Assembly: GCF_030704535.1 (NCBI RefSeq)
Contig: NC_081819.1
Location: 22,850,001-22,914,000 of the forward strand
Source of the DNA: Vitis vinifera
Taxonomy: Eukaryota; Streptophyta; Magnoliopsida; Vitales; Vitaceae
Direction of reading: 5' to 3'
Length of the DNA stretch: 64,000 nt
Shown piece after piece: positions 31,444-43,844 of the stretch (position 1 is the stretch's first letter; every line of letters starts with the position of its first letter). Under the pieces are notes generated by a model. That model was not told the origin of the DNA. It saw only the letters and a list, made by a program, of their open reading frames with translations, and ran no database searches. The position numbers and the translations under genes were made by a program.

Positions 31444-31927
31444 AGAGAGATCCAGAAATATTTTTTTATTTAATTACTTTTTAAAAAATATATTTAAATA
31501 AACTCTTAAATAAAATTTATTTACATAATAATATGATTCAAATCAATTAACTTCAAAAATTTAAATAATAATAATAATAATAACAGAAAAATTTAGGTCA
31601 TGTTTGGACTCTAAAAGTTTTTTTAAAATTTTTATATAAAATAATTTTTTAATTTAGAAAAATGTTTGATAAATTTTTTACAGATATTAATTTTCTTATT
31701 TTTTTCACAACTTTTGTTCTAAGAAATAATTGAGAATAATACTAATTTTGAAAACATAAAAAAATAATTACAGCCTTCACAGAGGGGGTTTTTTTTTTTT
31801 TTTTTGTAAAATATGTGTTAAGAGGGTGAAACGTGAACGTACTGAGTCTTGTCTTATTAAATTAAATGGGTGACCTTCCGGGTGAGATTATCGCAGCTCT
31901 TTTTAGATATTTTTGACTGAACTTGGT

Positions 31928-32018
31928 CACGTGAAAAACTCCAATTTTTTTACCGTCTCAGGATCCGAACCCACTTTGTCTCGCTCCACATGCTCCTCAC
32001 GCGACTCCCATGCACGTG
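31928..32018. promoter_or_regulatory. Two G-boxes upstream of the AHL9-like gene
   Basis: CACGTG occurs at 31928-31933 and 32013-32018 within a GC-richer island surrounded by AT-rich DNA. This is roughly 0.6-0.7 kb left of the probable transcription start of the AHL9-like gene (near 32640-32750) and 1.9 kb left of its ATG. Confidence 0.4.
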
Positions 32019-32755
32019 GTAGCCCCCGGCTATGCTTCCATATCGGTAAAATTGTAGGCAATAATATTTAGTCATCCAAAGTTTATTTAACAAACTCATG
32101 AAGTTTTCCATTTTTTAATTTTTTTTTATCATTTTCATTCTAATTAATTAAGGTTATTTAATTTATTTAATTAAAAGTAGTAAAATTATTATTAAAATTA
32201 TTATAATATTTTAAAATAAGTGTTTGCTAAATAAAATTTCTAAAAGCAATTTTCAAAAAATAATTTAAAAAAGAAAAATTCTTTTCATATTTATTTTATC
32301 TTTGATGAGAGGATAATGAAATTATTCATATTTTTAATATAAATTTAATAAAAATGTTTTGAAAATTATACGTAACCAATAATATCTATCTGAATAAACC
32401 GTTTTGTTTGAGATAAGGAATATTTTATAGTTTTGATAGAAAATATTTAATTATCTCATTTATTTGATAGATAATCTTTAAATATATGAAACAAAATTTG
32501 AGACTTCAAAGAGAGAAAAAGTGGGGAGGACTCTTCCATTTTGTTGAACGCGCCAAGAACTGAAAGTGGGGAAGGGACGTTGAAATAGTCACAACATTAA
32601 ATTTATCGCAACAAAAAAATCAGGTCTATCCATAAGTGCTTTTTTCTGTTCAATTTTGTTTGTTTCTCAATCTCTTTCTCTCTCCTCTCTCACCCCCTCA
32701 ACACAAGAAGGGCTGAAGCCTAAGCAAAAGAAAAGTATCATCAATACTCATTCAG

Positions 32756-32850
32756 ATTGATAGATAGATAGATATATAGATATATAGATAGATGGATGGG
32801 TAGATATCTAGAGAGAGAAAGAGAGGTAGCTCTAGAGAGAGAAAGAGAGA
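32756..32850. repeat. GATA and GAGA simple repeats near the AHL9-like transcription start
   Basis: Runs of GATA (32758-32800) are followed by GAGAGAAAGAGAG blocks. GA-rich tracts are common in 5' leaders of plant genes, and this one probably lies in or next to the leader of the AHL9-like gene. Confidence 0.7.
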
Positions 32851-33922
32851 AAAAGGGGGATTGTAATTCAGATAAGGACCTGTAGCTGTAAGAGCTGTAG
32901 TTCACCAATGGCATCTTCTGTACATTTTCTCTGCTGCACATGAGTCAGAATTAACGGCTCTGATCATTCACACCCTCTTCCACCTATAACCCCACATACC
33001 CTTTTGTTCTTGGAGGGAGGGTTTTTGTTGTTGCTGCTGCTTCTGGTGTGGTGGTGCAAGTGGTGTTCTTTGTGGTGGTGGTGGTGAATGGCATTGATTT
33101 GAGGTCTGTTTCTTTGTTTTTCCATCTGGGTTTTTTTTGGAAGATGCTTGGTGTTTAAGGGTTGGAAATGGGTTGGTGAGTATGTGTTCATCTGTTCATG
33201 ATTTTTACGCTTGTTTTCTGACTTCAAGTTGAAGACTTTTTTTGGTTTCTAGGGTTTGGTGAGCTGTAAATTAGCTTGAGCCCTAAGCTTTTTCTTTGAA
33301 TTCTGGGTCTTGAATTCGTACTTTTTTTTTCTTTGGCTGTTTACTTGAGAGTAAAATATCTGGGTCTTGCCTTTTTGATTCTTTTGCTTTTGTTTATTTA
33401 ATTATTTATCCTTTTTTTCTTTTTTTGCTTTGATCTCTACTTGTTTTCGTTTTTCTTTTGAAGAAGTTTTGGAATCTTGATTTTGTGACTTCTTTACTTT
33501 CCTTTTCCCTTTTTCGTTCGTAGATTTGGTGAAGATTTATCACTAGTTTTGAGGTTTCATTATCCAGCTGCTAGAAGCTTTCTTGTTTTGAGTTCAAGCA
33601 CATTTGATGCTTTTCCACCAAAAGGCAATTTTTGAACACAGTTTTTATAATGTGAACTCTGATGGAGTAGAATCAAGTGGGCACTCTCTAAGAACTTTTC
33701 ATTGTTGAGAGTAATATCTTCATACAATTTCTCAATTTCAAGTACCTTTGGAAAAAATCCAGTGTTCAGATACTTGCTGCTGGGTTTGGAGTTACAGAGA
33801 ACAACAAGAGTAGAGTGGGGGAGTCTAGATTTTGCTCAAGGAATTGGTGTTATTGAGTGAATTGAGGGCTTGGGTCAGAGTTTCAAAGAGAGATTTAAGC
33901 ATAATTTATTCCAAGTAAATGC
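32851..33922 (+). other. Probable 5' leader region of the AHL9-like gene
   Basis: The region is T-rich on the plus strand with GT-rich patches near 33010-33090 (GTGGTGGT runs). It has no supported coding exon. An untranslated first exon and leader intron are plausible but their borders could not be fixed. Confidence 0.4.
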
Positions 33923-36900
33923 ATGGATCGAAGAGATGCTATGGCGATGCCTGGGTCAGGTTCTTATTATATGCAAAGAGGAATGGCTGGGTCCGGGTCC
34001 GGGTCTGGGCCGCAGCCTGGATTACATGGATCACCGGGAATTCGCTCATTATCTAATCCAAGCATGCCATTTCAGCCCAATATTGGAGGTGGTGGCTCTA
34101 TGGGATCAACATTACCCGTGGAGCCTTCGTCTGTAATCTCCACTCATGGTGTTAATGTGGGTGCACCATCCACATTGTTGCCACCAAGTGAGCCTGTGAA
34201 GAGAAAAAGGGGAAGACCCCGAAAATATGGACCTGATGGGACTGTGTCATTGGCATTGTCTCCCTCATCCGCCACTTCTCCTGGGACACTAACCGCATCT
34301 ACCCAGAAGCGGGGTAGAGGGCGGCCACCAGGAACTGGGAGGAAGCAGCAGCTAGCTTCTCTTGGTGAGATTTCTTGTTGAATTTTTGTATTTTCTTTTT
34401 AAGTTTTTGTACCTCTATACTATTAACTATAATTATTGGGTGACTTTTTTCAGCACTATTAACAGCTTAGCAGAGATGTATCCATACCATTTATTATTTT
34501 GATATATTGGAAGAAATTATTTGGTTTGTATTGTGTACTTGTTCCATAACAAAAGGGCAACAAGGAGGCCATCTCAACTGGGCTCTAAGAACTCAGTCTT
34601 GTCAGCGAAGAGAATGAATTAAAAGTCAAAAGTAATTCAATAGAATAAACAAAACTCAAATGGTTAGGGAGTACAGCTTAGTATGCATAATTAATGTCTG
34701 CCACATTTTTCTCAAAGAATTATTACCCTTATGATGATATGATATCAGTGTATCAAGATTCGTTAATTTTCATTTCATGGTGTTAGAGGGCATATGGGTT
34801 ACGCCGACGCAGGTTAATAATATCTATCTATATTTAGTTACACCAACCAAAATGAGCTAGATGCCTATGAACTTAGGGGAAAAGCTGGAAAGAATTTAGG
34901 AAAAGAAAGTGAGAAGTTATGCATGAAATGATCATACAGAATGGTGTCTCTTCTAGCTGCCAGCTGGGTGGATGTTAGCTCAAACAAACGAAAAACTGTA
35001 CTGCAGTTCATTTCATTAACGTTCATTACTTTATTCAGCAGTGCTGAATCTCTTGTATCATAATTTTGCCTGCTTTATTAGAAATTATTGAAGTATATGT
35101 GGTGCTAATAAAGGCATCAAAGCCTCTGTTGAGTGGTGACAAATGGGAATGTCAGAGGTTTGATTGAGGAAATTGAACAATGAGTTGGGTGATGCACTCA
35201 GTTTCTTAACCCAGGGGGTTTTCTCTGGGAGTAGAGGCTAGAACTGGGCTGATGAATGCACTAGTTGAATCAAGACACAGTTCCTCAGACCTGCATTTGC
35301 CTGCTTTCCTGATGCACTTTGCATAGGGCTATGATGCTCATCCCTTTTGGCCTTTTGTCTCGGGAAACTCATGGTCCACCAATACCTACTGGACCTCCAC
35401 CAATGTAACCTGCAACATTACTCAAAGCCCCATTAATGTCCAATATGATGCCAAAGCAGCTAAGCCTCTTAAGATATTGTAAAATCCATTTCACTTCATT
35501 CCAATCCTGTTCATGGGATTTCCAAACGCCTGCCATCACACTGACTGCATATAAGATACATGGCCTACTACAAACCATGTTTATATGGGACAGTCAAACG
35601 CATTTGCAGATGGCATGCAAGATATTCACTCCATTCCATCTTTGTGTCTAGTGCAAGTGTGACTGTAATTTGAAATGAACTGATAACATTGTATTTTCCA
35701 GCCTTTCAATTATGCTGAATCAGTCCTTTGGTCTGGACTCTGAATACTTATCTATCGCAATAAGAACATTATCATATTGTAAATTACTATCTATGCTATT
35801 TGCTTGATAAGGTGTGTTTTCATCCCCACTTCCAATTTTATATGCCAGTAATCTCTATTATCTTTATGCTTGTGGTTTCTCAAGGTCATCTTCTAGAATT
35901 CTTAAGCTATTTCCATGGCTGGTCCCTAATGTCATGTAGTTTAAATGCATATTATTTCTGTTTCTGTAATTGTTCTCTCTGGTATGTAAATGATGTTACA
36001 AATGGTTAATTGTTTTGCTAGGTGAGTGGCTGTCTGGTTCGGCTGGGATGGGTTTTACTCCACATGTCATCACCGTTGCAGTAGGAGAAGTATGCTATAT
36101 TTTCTGTCAATCTATATCTGTGTCTCCATTCTATAAGTCAAGTATATGTGGAAATGAAAAATTTTCACTAAGGAGGAGTACTGTGTCGTTTTGTTGTGAT
36201 GGCAAGAAATGGTGCTCTAGGGCAGAGAAAACTGGATATTATTTGCATGTTTTGTTCCATTGGTAGTGTGCCAAAACATTTTTCAAGTTACGTCTGCTTG
36301 AACAGAGAAGATAGTTTCAGAAGAACTAATCTAAAGCATAATAAATAACATTGATGATAAGTAAATTGGAAAGGAAAGAAGGAAGATAAAAAGTAAGGAT
36401 CTCAACTTGGCCTTATTCATTCTTGTTTGATTTATGAACCCAAAAGCGATCTTCACTTGAACCCGGACAATGTAGGATGATGTCCATGAAAAGTAAAAAA
36501 TGAAAGGAGAGACGAAAAGGAAAAATATAAATGATGATTGTGCTGGACAAAGACAAGCCCTGCTATGGTTCTTATTATATGATTTCTTTTTGGTAGTGTT
36601 ATAGAAGAGGCGTTTACGTGTCATATTTACTTTATTTTTTTGGGTTAAAAACTGCTGGTATTCCCCTTTGGACCCATTTTCTGAAGCATAGTTTTGTAGT
36701 GGTGGTATTATATCTTCATGTTCTTTTATTTTCTGAGGAACTTCTTTTCTCTTGAAATTGTTTATCTTTCCTGCAGGATGTTGCAACGAAAATTATGTCA
36801 TTTTCACAGCAGGGGCCAAGAGCTATATGCATCTTATCAGCAAATGGAGCTGTATCCACTGTGACCCTTCGTCAGCCTTCAACCTCTGGTGGCACCGTCA

Positions 36901-39026
36901 CATATGAGGTTTAAGCATGATCTTTATCTACACGTTTGATAGTTGCTGACTTGCTGTACCTATGAAGAGCATTGGAAAATCCTTCCCTTTTTAATTGCAA
37001 TCTAATATCAAGAACAATACTTAGGTTTGCAAAGCTTATGCTTTGAGGTCAAGGTCAATGAAAATGCTCAAAACCCCCCGAAGCTTAGGACTTAGAGGAT
37101 GTCTTATGCCCGAGGCATGTCTTCTTCTCAGGCTTTAACTGGTATAGTTGCCAGAGGCAAATTCCCTGGCACTAACCGAGATAGTATTCTCCAATCTCCA
37201 GTCTCCATTCTCCTCATCATGGAACTGGGATTTATAGTCATGTTTGGTTTTATAAAATTCTATTAATTTCAACATGCATATAATATTTTAGGTTATTATG
37301 ATTCTGCTGTCCCTTGGGTGCCCTATTGTATTTTTTTTCATTCCTTGGAGTTTTTTAATGGTGGTTGAGGGATTTTGCCAATGGTGGTCCCTATTGTGTC
37401 TCTTTTAAAACAATAATATTTTAGTTGTGTCCAACATAACCTGCATGAATAGATTGTGCCAATTTGAAGCAAAATGGCCCCTAGTATCACATTTATTTCA
37501 AAACTGCCCTGCTCAAGGTTGTTTACAGCTTTGCCTGTAGAGCTGTTTGTAAGAATAGAAATTGACTTCCTTTCTGATATTTGTGCTTGAATTCTGTGGT
37601 ATGAAGTGATGACTGGACAAAATACCCTATTTAAGCAACCCTAGTGCCTTTCTCTCCCCTCCCCCCCCCCCTCCCTCCCTCCCTCCCTCCCTCACTCACA
37701 CATGCACACTCCTCTTGTCCTTGAGAAGCTCCTCTCCTCTTTCTCTCTCTCACTCACTCACACGCACGCACACACACACAAGATGCACATGTGCATGCAT
37801 GATTCATGCACCTCATGCCTGAAAAGCTAACTCTTTTTTTTTTTTTTTTGAAATATTCTCTTACCTTTTGTCCCAGAAAGGCTAATCCTTTTTTATTGTG
37901 CATTTTGTCTTCTCCAGGGACGTTTTGAGATACTATGTCTGTCAGGCTCTTATTTGCTAACTGATAATGGTGGCTCCCGCAACCGAACTGGTGGTCTAAG
38001 TGTCTCCCTTGCTAGTCCTGATGGTCGTGTCATTGGTGGTGGAGTTGGAGGAATGCTTACAGCAGCAAGTCCTGTTCAGGTAATCTTTTGATTGCTTATG
38101 CTGTTGTATCTTCCACATTCATGATTCTTGTGCCTTCACATTGCCATTTCACTTGTTTTGCTAGTGTGACCATTTTCCACGTTCCCTGCTGTTTTCTCAT
38201 TTCTCTACACCCAAAAACTTAGGCTGCTGAGGAACACATAACTATTTTTGCCATATTTTTGCTAAACTAGTCCCTCATTATTTTTTTCTGTCAATCTGTA
38301 GAAGTCTGTAGAAGTAGCTAGTGGTGAAGCCAAAAAGACAAAGCGTTAAGAAATATTGAATAATGTTAAATTGTTTATTCTCCTAGTCTTAGGCTGTCAA
38401 TATGGAAACAAATTTTGCTCAAAGTCTGGATCATGCCAGCACCATATTTTTGGACTGTGACCTTGCCACAGGCCCTGGCCCTGGTTTGAAACACCCTAGG
38501 TGCAGATGCCCTGGCAATCCTATCCCGATTCCCTCCCTTTTTTGTCCTTAAAACAAACCTCCCTAGACAGCCCCAGGTTTTACCTTCCCAATTTCAATAT
38601 CTTTCCATTCCCTTGATTCTTCTACTTCTCCTACTTCAGGATTCCCTTTGGAATGGCCCAAGGATTCCAAAGGGCCCTGGTGTACACCCTTAGCTGTGAG
38701 GCTTATAATTTTTTCACAACCAAACACCGTGGTTTCAAAAATCATTGAATTATTCCTTTTTGAGACTCAAAGCAAATGATGAATGACTCCAGGTGATAGT
38801 TGGGAGCTTCATATGGGGCAATTCAAAGACAAAGAACAAGATGGGGGAAAGTGTGGAAGGTGCTGGGGATTCAGAACGTCAGACAGTTGATCATCCAATC
38901 ACTACTCCCACTACTGTTCCAGCCAGTCAAAATCTTACTCCAGCCTCATCGATGGGTGTGTGGCCAGGTTCACGGCAGTTGGATATGCGAAATTCTCCTG
39001 TTGACATTGATTTGATGCGTGGCTGA
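33923..39026 (+). CDS. AHL9: AT-hook motif nuclear-localised protein, AHL9 type (5 exons)
   Basis: Exons: 33923-34364, 36022-36089, 36777-36908, 37918-38079, 38793-39026. They join in frame to 345 residues. Residues 93-103 (KRKRGRPRKYG) are a type II AT-hook and 129-141 (KRGRGRPPGTGRK) a second AT-hook; both bind the minor groove of AT-rich DNA. The PPC/DUF296 domain covers about 158-285, including FTPHVITVAVGED, SFSQQGPRAICILSANGAVS and ASPDGRVIGGGVGG. AHL proteins form trimers through the PPC domain and regulate transcription and chromatin in the nucleus. The N terminus MDRRDAMAMPGSGSYY and C terminus DIDLMRG are those of the AHL9/AHL10 branch. The start is the ATG that gives this conserved N terminus. 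Splice sites are all GT-AG. A CT/CA tract of about 125 bp lies just left of exon 4, and intron 1 carries a copia scrap. Confidence 0.95.
35395..35600 (-). mobile_element. Old Ty1/copia pol fragment in AHL9 intron 1
   Basis: On the minus strand the text resembles the stretch between reverse transcriptase and RNase H of copia pol (SRPCILYAVSV, then WNEVKWILQYLKRLS). It is a short, old and broken fossil; no LTRs or target duplication are seen around it. Confidence 0.65.
37656..37782. repeat. CCCT/CT/CA tract upstream of AHL9 exon 4
   Basis: A run of C with (CCCT)n (about 37656-37695) is followed by CT (37738-37755) and CA (37768-37780) dinucleotide runs. It lies in intron 3, about 140-260 bp before the acceptor at 37917. 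Confidence 0.9.
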
Positions 39027-40506
39027 GAAGTTCCATTGATATATACATGGGCAGTGTATATATTTTGCTGTTTCTAAGCCACTTGACTCTAATTTTCTTC
39101 AGTCCCAACCCAAAAAAGCCAGATGATTCTCGGTTTCTTACTCCATTCACCCACATTAGTGGGGTTGTACTGATATTTTTGTAGCTTAATGGAAATTTAG
39201 TTTGATTTTGGTGTTCTTGGTCTGTACCATTCTATATCCTATATCATTGATCTTTAGTCCAAAACAGTAATATAGAGATCAAAGGTATATATTTCTTTAG
39301 AGGTGCAGCCATATTTATCTGTTGGACTTGTAGTATCTGTTATTCTGACAGCATTGTCTCTCTACTACTGTTCTTCAATCTCTCCACTAATGTTGAAATG
39401 CTGAATGCAAATTAGGATTAAGTGATAGGTTATATATCGGGTTTTGCTCTTGGAAAATGCTAATTCTGCACTCAAAGCTATTAAAGGTCTGCTGCTTCGA
39501 TTATCTATTTGTCAATCATGCCATGGCTCCAAGGAGGGGTATTTGCCTCTTGCTAAGAAACGTGTATATATGGATTGGGTTTGTTGCCATCTTTGGTTGA
39601 TTTAAAAGTGAGAATATTGATGGGTTTGAATAATGAATTGTGTTCTTAGGGGTTTTTTGTGGACTATGTGAAGGACCAACTTGTAGTCTTTTGTCTGATA
39701 AAGTTGTCCCTATCAGGTTAACATGTGCACACACTCAAAGGTCTAACTTGGTGCGGCCATTTGTTTCACATGTGAGGAGCACCCTTCAGAGTTAGTCTTT
39801 CCCTGATATTTTCTCTGCTACATTTTCAAGCCTCTGTTCGAACTCTAGCAAATCTGTAAATCAATAACCCTTCATCAGATTGTATGGATTTCTAAGGGTT
39901 TAGAATTGGGCATCAGATCATCATCATTTTCCTGTGAACTGCCTGAGTCTAGACCCCTCTATGATGTTCGGTTGTGATTGGTAGTGAAACAAGCTTTGGA
40001 AAACTTCTCAACAAATACGAAACAGAGTGGTGGAAACATCTCACCATATACAAAGACAGTGGTAATGATCATTATGTTGTCTTCTATGTGGTGTGAATTC
40101 AACTATTCCTGAATTCAGAGATGGGTATTCTTTGGTCTCTCAAGGGTCAGATATGATCCCCTGAAATATGACTCCAGGCTCGGGTGAGGGAGGGCACCAG
40201 CAGGTCGTTCCCACAATGTCCTACAATGTATACAAATTAGTGGCAGTAGGAGAGATTCGAACTTGAGACCTCTAGTTAACCATAACTCTGATAACTCTGA
40301 TATCGTGTTAATCTGACTCTGTCAAAATCTTAAACTACTAGGATATGAACCCACAATCTAGAATTTAGATTTTCCCAACATTCCAAATGAACAAAATTAA
40401 CAAGGTAAATCGAAGTTTTAAGGCTACATTCCACCATACTTATACATGACACAGTAAAACAGAAGCAAGACAAACCATAGTTTGAAACAAAACTGCCTGC
40501 CTGAAA
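39027..40506. other. AHL9 3' flank and spacer before the kiwellin cluster
   Basis: The first 300-400 bases probably hold the 3' untranslated region of AHL9. A segment at about 40140-40370 has a tRNA-like B box (complement GTTCGAATCTC at 40252-40262) and may be a SINE remnant. Nothing else is supported. Confidence 0.45.
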
Positions 40507-41073
40507 TTAAGCATCAGACCAAGTTATATCTAGCTCTCCCCAATCAGCAAGAGGCACACCCAAGGCTTCCCACACAGCCTTTGAGGCGTCGACAATGTTA
40601 TTAGGACAGGGAGGTTGATAGTCATGGTCTTCATCACATCCCATAGTAGAGTCACACTCATCAACAACCATGGCCACCATACTTCTACCCCTAGCACTTA
40701 TGGTGATGTTGTTTAAGCACCTGCTCCCTTTGTTGTACCATCCAGTTGATAGTGCCACAACTGGGGTATCATCAGAATGATACTTTCTGTCACATTCAGA
40801 TGGAGCCCCGCCATCTCCGCCCTTCTCAAAGCTGTTAAGAGTGAGCACTGCCTTGGTATGGCTAGACACTGCTGGTGAGCACTTGTATGTAGTGTAAAGC
40901 TTGCCTTGGACACAACAATCAGAGTCATTCTCTTGGTTGCATCCTCCAGGAGGTGGTTTCTTACCCCTAATATTGCCACTTGGCCGACATGCCTGAGCGG
41001 CAACATCCATGTATTCTGTAAAAAGGAGGATGGCTAGTAGGAGTAGAGATGCTTTCAAGCCAAAACTCTCCAT
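40507..41073 (-). CDS. Kiwellin / ripening-related protein grip22-like, copy 1
   Basis: A single exon of 188 residues. Residues 1-26 are a signal peptide ([20 protein letters not shown], cleavage likely after VAA), so the protein is secreted. The mature part has the kiwellin layout: [32 protein letters not shown], then the double-psi beta-barrel motif [29 protein letters not shown] and the end LDITWSDA. Ten cysteines would form five disulfides. Kiwellins are apoplastic, accumulate in ripe fruit or under pathogen attack, and in maize one binds a fungal chorismate mutase effector. This copy is the most diverged of the left group (Asn in SGNIRG, GGC for GEC). Its TATA region is tandemly duplicated (41156-41249). 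Confidence 0.93.
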   Translation of the reverse strand: MESFGLKASLLLLAILLFTEYMDVAAQACRPSGNIRGKKPPPGGCNQENDSDCCVQGKLYTTYKCSPAVSSHTKAVLTLNSFEKGGDGGAPSECDRKYHSDDTPVVALSTGWYNKGSRCLNNITISARGRSMVAMVVDECDSTMGCDEDHDYQPPCPNNIVDASKAVWEALGVPLADWGELDITWSDA

Positions 41074-41155
41074 TCCTCCCCTTCTCTCTGTTTCTTTCTG
41101 CTTCTATCTGCCTCTCCCTCCACTTAGGTCAATGCGGAGGAAAGCTTCAAGTCAG

Positions 41156-41249
41156 TATATTATATATATAGCAACATGTAGCATCTGTAAACAACTTAGT
41201 GGTATATTATATATATAGCAACATGTAGTATCTGTAAACAACTTAGTGG
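41156..41249 (-). promoter_or_regulatory. Tandemly duplicated 47-bp TATA segment of kiwellin copy 1
   Basis: The 47-bp unit holding TATATTATATATATAG occurs twice, 41156-41202 and 41203-41249, with one mismatch. Each copy supplies a TATA box (about 85-98 and 130-145 bp before the ATG at 41073). The other kiwellin copies have a single TATA box about 65-85 bp from the ATG. Confidence 0.8.
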
Positions 41250-42244
41250 TATGGTTCCATGTACCTAATGCACATGGTTTTGGTAGGAAAGAACAACAAA
41301 AGGCATCACAGCCTTTGAAAGAACCTAACCTTTTCTGCAGAAAGTGAGGAACTCCTGTTATCAAAATGACTGCCACGGCAAATGGAGGAAAATTTAAATT
41401 ACTAATCCTTATAATTCTTCTTCTTACAGTCTTGTGGCAGGATGCTAAATTAATCTATACACAATAGAACATACTAGACGGGAAGTTGTTATATCTTATA
41501 TGCCCATCACTTTCCTTGTTGAAGCAGATAACTTTGAAGCCTCCAATGTACCATTTACTTTTAATAGTCATCCTACCACATCACTTTCTTGTCCACTTGT
41601 TGTAACCACCTGGTTTCTGTTCCAGGAAATTGAATTCGATTGTCAATGACAAGCCCTTCGTCCAAATTTTGATCGACACATGAACAAAAATGGCAGACTG
41701 CTAGTCTTTAGACTGGAGGTTTGATCTGCATAACTATCCAGAAGGAACATCTTTGAATTGATCTTTCTCTGATTCTGAATACTTTGCCTTTCAAAGTTTG
41801 ATTAATCTATGACACAAGCAAACTGAAACTGCTATACTTCACTGGGATTTCTATAAAAGAATTTCACTAGGATTTGATACATTCTTAACAGTATAAATCA
41901 CCAGATCTTCAGATGAAATAAATTCTAGTGAAATTCTTTTATAGAAGTTGCTATTCTTTCTTCCATTGAATTGAGGACATGGGTAATGTAGAAGATTGCT
42001 GAGTTATCAGTGTTTTTGCAATGATCATCTGATCACATTTCCATCCTTATAGTCAGTTATCGATAGGATATTAAGGCCAGTATTTATGATATTTGATAGC
42101 TTGCAGATTCAACATCTTGGAGCTTCATTCAGCCACAAAGATCTTTAGCCAGAATTCAGTATATTTAGTACTTGTATTCTGTAAGAAATTCAAGACAACA
42201 TTCAACATGCTAGGCAATAACAAGCAACCATTTTAAAACATAAC
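41250..42244. other. Upstream flank of kiwellin copy 1
   Basis: Partly similar to the spacers between the other kiwellin copies. No other gene is seen. Confidence 0.5.
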
Positions 42245-42554
42245 TAACTGCTTGGAGGTAGATGTCGAACCAGTTGTGGTGGGGCCTGCTCAAGGCTTCC
42301 ACACAGATTTTGAGTATTGTTAGCACATGGAGGCTGTTAATCATGGTGATTGTCACATCCAATAGTTGAATCATACTCATCAACCACCATGTCGACCAAA
42401 CTTCTCCTGTTAGCATTTCAGTCATTTATCCAGGAGGCTTCTTACCCCTAATCTTTCCACTTGGGTGACAAGACTGAGCTTCGACATCCAAACAATGTGC
42501 AAATAGGAGAATGGCTAGTGAGATAAAAGATGCTTTTGAGCCAAAAGTCTTCAT
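42245..42554 (-). pseudogene. Kiwellin relic with a large internal deletion
   Basis: The start is recognisable: an ATG at 42554, a signal-peptide-like stretch, then [14 protein letters not shown]. The sequence then jumps to text matching the RSLV-MVVDE-DST-GC part of the family, so roughly the middle 75-80 codons are missing, and the tail is also degraded. It lies between copies 1 and 2 in the same orientation. It cannot make a kiwellin. Confidence 0.85.
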
Positions 42555-43277
42555 TCTATTTCTCTCTGTGCCTCTTTCTCTTTGTAGTTTGTTGAATGCT
42601 TGATGGAAATAAGGTTTCTAGTCGGTGTACTCGACTTGCAAAGCTACCAGGTACGTATGTTCTCTACATCGCATACCATTATGGTTCCCAGGAGGGGCAT
42701 TCCAACGACGTGGGAAAAAGATTGAGCTATTTTGCTATTGAGTATTTGTAGGAAACACTAGTAGTTGGAATCAGAAAATTTGAAAATACCTTACTGTTTC
42801 AGCTGGCCATGGTGAGTACCCTCTTGTTAGCTTGCTTAATTTATTACCAACCAGTTGGCTGTTGGGATGATGAATTAGGCTCACAATGACAAGAAGCCCT
42901 ACCATGTTCCTCTGGAAGATGAATAAAAGACAAAGCATTAGTCTTTCTTAAAACCATTTTTTGCTCTATTTAGCATTGTTATTGAAGTTGGTGTCTGCAA
43001 TAGAGTGTAATAGTTGTCTTTTCTGCATTGTAAACTTCACTTCAGACTGGGTGTTTCATTGGCTTATCTACGTGACTTTCTCCTGATTCAACATCTTCAT
43101 GCCGTGTTCGTCCATAAAGGATTTTAACTAGATAGATGTTTCAATAGATGAAGTATTATCTATCACAATATATTAAATATGAAGATTACATTCTGCCACT
43201 CACAGGATAGATAATAAGAAATAAAAATAGCAGCAGCTACACAAACCACACTCGCAAACAGAAACAACTGCATGAAA
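42555..43277. other. Spacer between the kiwellin relic and copy 2
   Basis: Similar in parts to the other intergenic spacers of the cluster; no gene seen. Confidence 0.5.
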
Positions 43278-43844
43278 TTAAGCATCTGTCCAAGTTATAT
43301 CTAGCCCTCCCCATTGGTCATGAGGCACCCCCAAGGCTTTCCACACAGCTCTTGAGGCATCAATAATGTTGTTAGTACAGGGAGGCTGATAATCGTGGTC
43401 ACTGTCACATCCCATAGTTGAGTCACACTCATCCACTACCATGGCCACTACACTTCTCCCATTAGCACTTATAGTGATGTTGTTTAAGCACCTGCTCCCT
43501 TTGTTGTACCATCCAGTTGACAGTGCTACAACCGGCGTGTCATCAGAGTGGTACTGGTTGTCACATTCAGATGGAGCACCACCATCTTCATCTTTCTGAA
43601 AGCCATTAAGAGTTAGATATGCCTTGGTATGACTAGATACGGTTGGAGAACACTTGTATGTCGTGTAAAGCTTTCCTTCTTTACAGCAATCGGAGTCATT
43701 GCCTTGGTTGCATTCCCCAGGAGGGGGTTTCTTACCCCTAATCTTGCCACTTGGGTGACAAGCCTGGCCTTCCACAATCAAACAATCTGTGAAAAGGAGA
43801 ATGGCCATTAGGAGCAAAGATGCCTTTAAGCCAAAAATCTTCAT
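43278..43844 (-). CDS. Kiwellin / grip22-like, copy 2
   Basis: Single exon, 188 residues. Signal peptide [20 protein letters not shown] with cleavage near VEG, then the full set of ten cysteines, [29 protein letters not shown] and LDITWTDA. The frame is open 33 codons further upstream, but the start used here aligns with all other copies and leaves the TATA box (43921-43928) 77 bp away. This copy has ISANGRS where most others have ITANGRS. Confidence 0.93.
   Translation of the reverse strand: MKIFGLKASLLLMAILLFTDCLIVEGQACHPSGKIRGKKPPPGECNQGNDSDCCKEGKLYTTYKCSPTVSSHTKAYLTLNGFQKDEDGGAPSECDNQYHSDDTPVVALSTGWYNKGSRCLNNITISANGRSVVAMVVDECDSTMGCDSDHDYQPPCTNNIIDASRAVWKALGVPHDQWGGLDITWTDA

Larger units (their letters stand above)
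25540..32640. other. Gene-poor spacer, 7.1 kb
   Basis: The first 2.5 kb (to about 28100) has mixed composition and no long frame or recognisable domain; it may hold the 3' untranslated region of the lysine-rich gene and decayed repeats. From 28200 to 31850 it is very AT-rich. A patch at about 29380-29590 is less AT-rich and G-rich on the plus strand but has no convincing frame. The interval 31850-32050 is again GC-richer and holds two G-boxes. No RNA gene or coding exon could be supported. Confidence 0.5.

Noticed and set aside
36331-36786. 151-codon minus-strand frame across AHL9 intron 2
   Set aside because: It overlaps the intron and the acceptor of exon 3 on the other strand, with Phe/Lys-rich text and no known domain.
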